5,470 nt of DNA from Rubrobacter sp. (GTDB taxonomy: Bacteria > Actinomycetota > Rubrobacteria > Rubrobacterales > Rubrobacteraceae), in contig JADDPY010000508.1 in NCBI GenBank assembly GCA_016781635.1, forward strand, positions 1-5,470, given 5' to 3'. Numbering within the stretch: the first letter of the stretch is position 1; each line of letters opens with the position of its first letter. Made by a program: the position numbers and the translations under genes. Shown piece by piece: positions 4,836-5,470 of the stretch. The notes beneath the pieces were generated by a model, which was given only the letters and a program-made list of their open reading frames with translations, was not told where the DNA came from and ran no database searches.

Positions 4836-5126
4836 CTACCTGCGCCGAAGAACGGCGAACGCCAGGACGCCCGAGCCCAGAAGCAGGGCAGCGGCGGGCA
4901 GAAGAATTGCGGGGCCACCGCTCTGCGGCAGGTCGCCGCCCTGCATCATGGTGGTCTCTTCCATCATCATAGTGCTACCACCACCCATCATGGTGGTCTC
5001 TTCCATCATGGTGCCACCCATCATGGTGGTCTCTTCCATCATGGTCTTCTCCTGTGCCATGGCAACCGGCACCAACATCAGCATGGCCAGCATTGCGGCC
5101 GTCGCCAGAATAGCTATTTTCTTCAC
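4836..5126 (-). CDS. secreted Met-rich repeat mini-protein with LPQSG sortase-like tail
   Basis: A 96-residue pre-protein. Residues 1-24 form a Sec signal peptide (MKK, a hydrophobic core, then AMA before Q25). The predicted exposed part, about 25-71, is very short and of low complexity. It has three exact MMEETTMM units (29-36, 40-47, 54-61) joined by Gly/Thr/Ser linkers, with 13 Met and no Cys or His. LPQSGG (66-71), a hydrophobic span (about 72-92) and RRR at the C-terminus form an LPxTG-like sorting signal; a simple membrane anchor is the alternative. It is therefore probably displayed on the cell wall or outer membrane face. The Met/Glu clusters might bind Cu(I) or act as an oxidisable patch, but this is speculation. 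I recognise no named family. The GTG start is well supported by a consensus AAGGAGG 8 nt upstream. Three hairpins follow the stop. It is not in an operon. Confidence -1.
   Translation of the reverse strand: MKKIAILATAAMLAMLMLVPVAMAQEKTMMEETTMMGGTMMEETTMMGGGSTMMMEETTMMQGGDLPQSGGPAILLPAAALLLGSGVLAFAVLRRR
4944..5042 (-). repeat. three exact 24-bp coding repeats (MMEETTMM units)
   Basis: Identical 24-bp copies lie at 4944-4967, 4986-5009 and 5019-5042, with starts 42 and 33 bp apart. Each encodes MMEETTMM on the minus strand. The identity extends to synonymous positions, which points to recent duplication or slippage. The spacers are in-frame multiples of three, so copy number can change without breaking the gene. 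Confidence -1.
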
Positions 5127-5134
5127 AGAAACAT

Positions 5135-5141
5135 CCTCCTT
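5135..5141 (-). promoter_or_regulatory. consensus ribosome binding site of the Met-rich gene
   Basis: AAGGAGG, 8 nt before the GTG at 5126, decides the start. An ATG abuts the site directly and opens a three-codon frame (ATG TTT CTG TGA) that overlaps the GTG. It is too close to the ribosome site to be used efficiently. Confidence -1.
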
Positions 5142-5181
5142 CTACCTACACGGTCATTCTTGTCCCGCCTGCATAACAACG

Positions 5182-5193
5182 TCCCACTTGGGA
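5182..5193. promoter_or_regulatory. short inverted repeat in the 5' region of the Met-rich gene
   Basis: TCCCA-CT-TGGGA lies about 56 bp before the GTG start. A second small palindrome, GTGTACAC, lies at 5206-5213 and overlaps a TACACT on the minus strand that could be a -10. An AT-rich tract (about 5231-5263) lies upstream of it. These could be operator and promoter parts, but no good -35 is seen. Confidence -1.
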
Positions 5194-5321
5194 AGTTACC
5201 TGGTAGTGTACACACTTGAAACTGCGAAGTCTCTATTTTCTTAATTTTTGCTAACAAATTTAACACGACGGTAAGCAGGTCCCACAGCGTACGGCGCCTC
5301 GAGAATCGTGACGGCGGGGTG

Positions 5322-5406
5322 CGGGGGAAGTAGGATTCGAACCTACGGGCGTTTTACCGCCTCTGGTTTTCAAGACCAGCGCATTCGGCCGCTCTGCCAT
5401 TCCCCC
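5322..5406 (-). tRNA. trnS: tRNA-Ser (anticodon TGA)
   Basis: An 85-nt class II tRNA. The acceptor stem pairs GGGGGAA with TTCCCCC and the discriminator is G. The anticodon stem CTGGT/ACCAG encloses the loop CTTGAAA, giving anticodon TGA, which reads UCA. A long variable arm (GGCG-GTAAAA-CGCC) identifies serine. The T-arm carries GTAGG-TTCGAAT-CCTAC. CCA is not encoded. It is a single gene here; its downstream side faces the Met-rich gene, about 195 bp away. Confidence -1.
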
Positions 5407-5421
5407 AGGCTTCTCGGAGCG

Positions 5422-5427
5422 ATTATA
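5422..5427 (-). promoter_or_regulatory. -10 box of tRNA-Ser (TATAAT)
   Basis: A perfect TATAAT on the minus strand, placing the transcript start about 9 nt before the tRNA. The -35 at 17 bp (CCAACG) is poor, as at the tRNA-Lys promoter. Confidence -1.
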
Positions 5428-5470
5428 CGGCCTCGTATTTTGTGCGTTGGGCTTTCACGCTCCGTCGGCC

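Noticed and set aside
4944..5042. Regularly spaced repeats that could suggest a CRISPR array
   Set aside because: Spacers are only 9 and 18 bp and repetitive, the repeats lie in frame inside a coding region, and there are no cas genes.
4788..5219. Plus-strand frame with striking His-rich repeats (HHGGLFHH)
   Set aside because: It is the antisense of the Met-rich repeat gene: CAT on one strand is ATG on the other. The minus strand has a consensus ribosome site, signal peptide and sorting tail; the plus frame has none of these.

Overview
The window is GC-rich with strong C/G preference at third codon positions, GTG starts, tRNAs without an encoded CCA, one probable leaderless gene, and a small surface protein with an LPQSG-type C-terminus. 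Together these suggest an actinobacterial chromosome, and the gene styles would fit Rubrobacter or a relative. That placement is inference; no marker gene here fixes it.

Layout, left to right. (1) Minus strand: a Spo0M-type arrestin-like protein cut by the left window edge (1-593), preceded by a GNAT N-acetyltransferase (678-1193). (2) A 145-bp divergent spacer with -10-like elements for both strands, then a plus-strand HD-superfamily protein of the COG1078/SAMHD1-like type (1339-2712). Its central His-Asp doublet and nearby histidines are replaced, although the fold-defining sequence is kept. Two hairpins close the gene. (3) A 311-bp spacer with a protein-like frame that has no start codon, then a single-domain BLUF blue-light sensor (3024-3440) with all classical flavin-pocket residues. 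(4) tRNA-Lys(CTT) with an extended -10 promoter and a strong terminator (3507-3632). (5) A probably leaderless gene for a two-zinc-module protein: an N-terminal CxxC...CxxC ribbon and a C-terminal SEC-C motif (3780-4418). (6) A 417-bp gene-poor stretch with several inverted repeats, most of them probably the 3' end of the next gene. (7) On the minus strand, a 96-residue secreted, Met-rich repeat protein with a sortase-like tail (4836-5126). (8) tRNA-Ser(TGA) on the minus strand (5322-5406) with its -10 box.

The genes do not form one evident pathway. They look like independent transcription units, except that the acetyltransferase and spo0M could be cotranscribed. The points most worth following are the HD protein with a dismantled metal site, the Met-rich wall-anchored mini-protein built from exact 24-bp repeats, and the uncharacterised zinc-ribbon/SEC-C protein. 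I saw no CRISPR array, insertion sequence, phage module or clear defence system.
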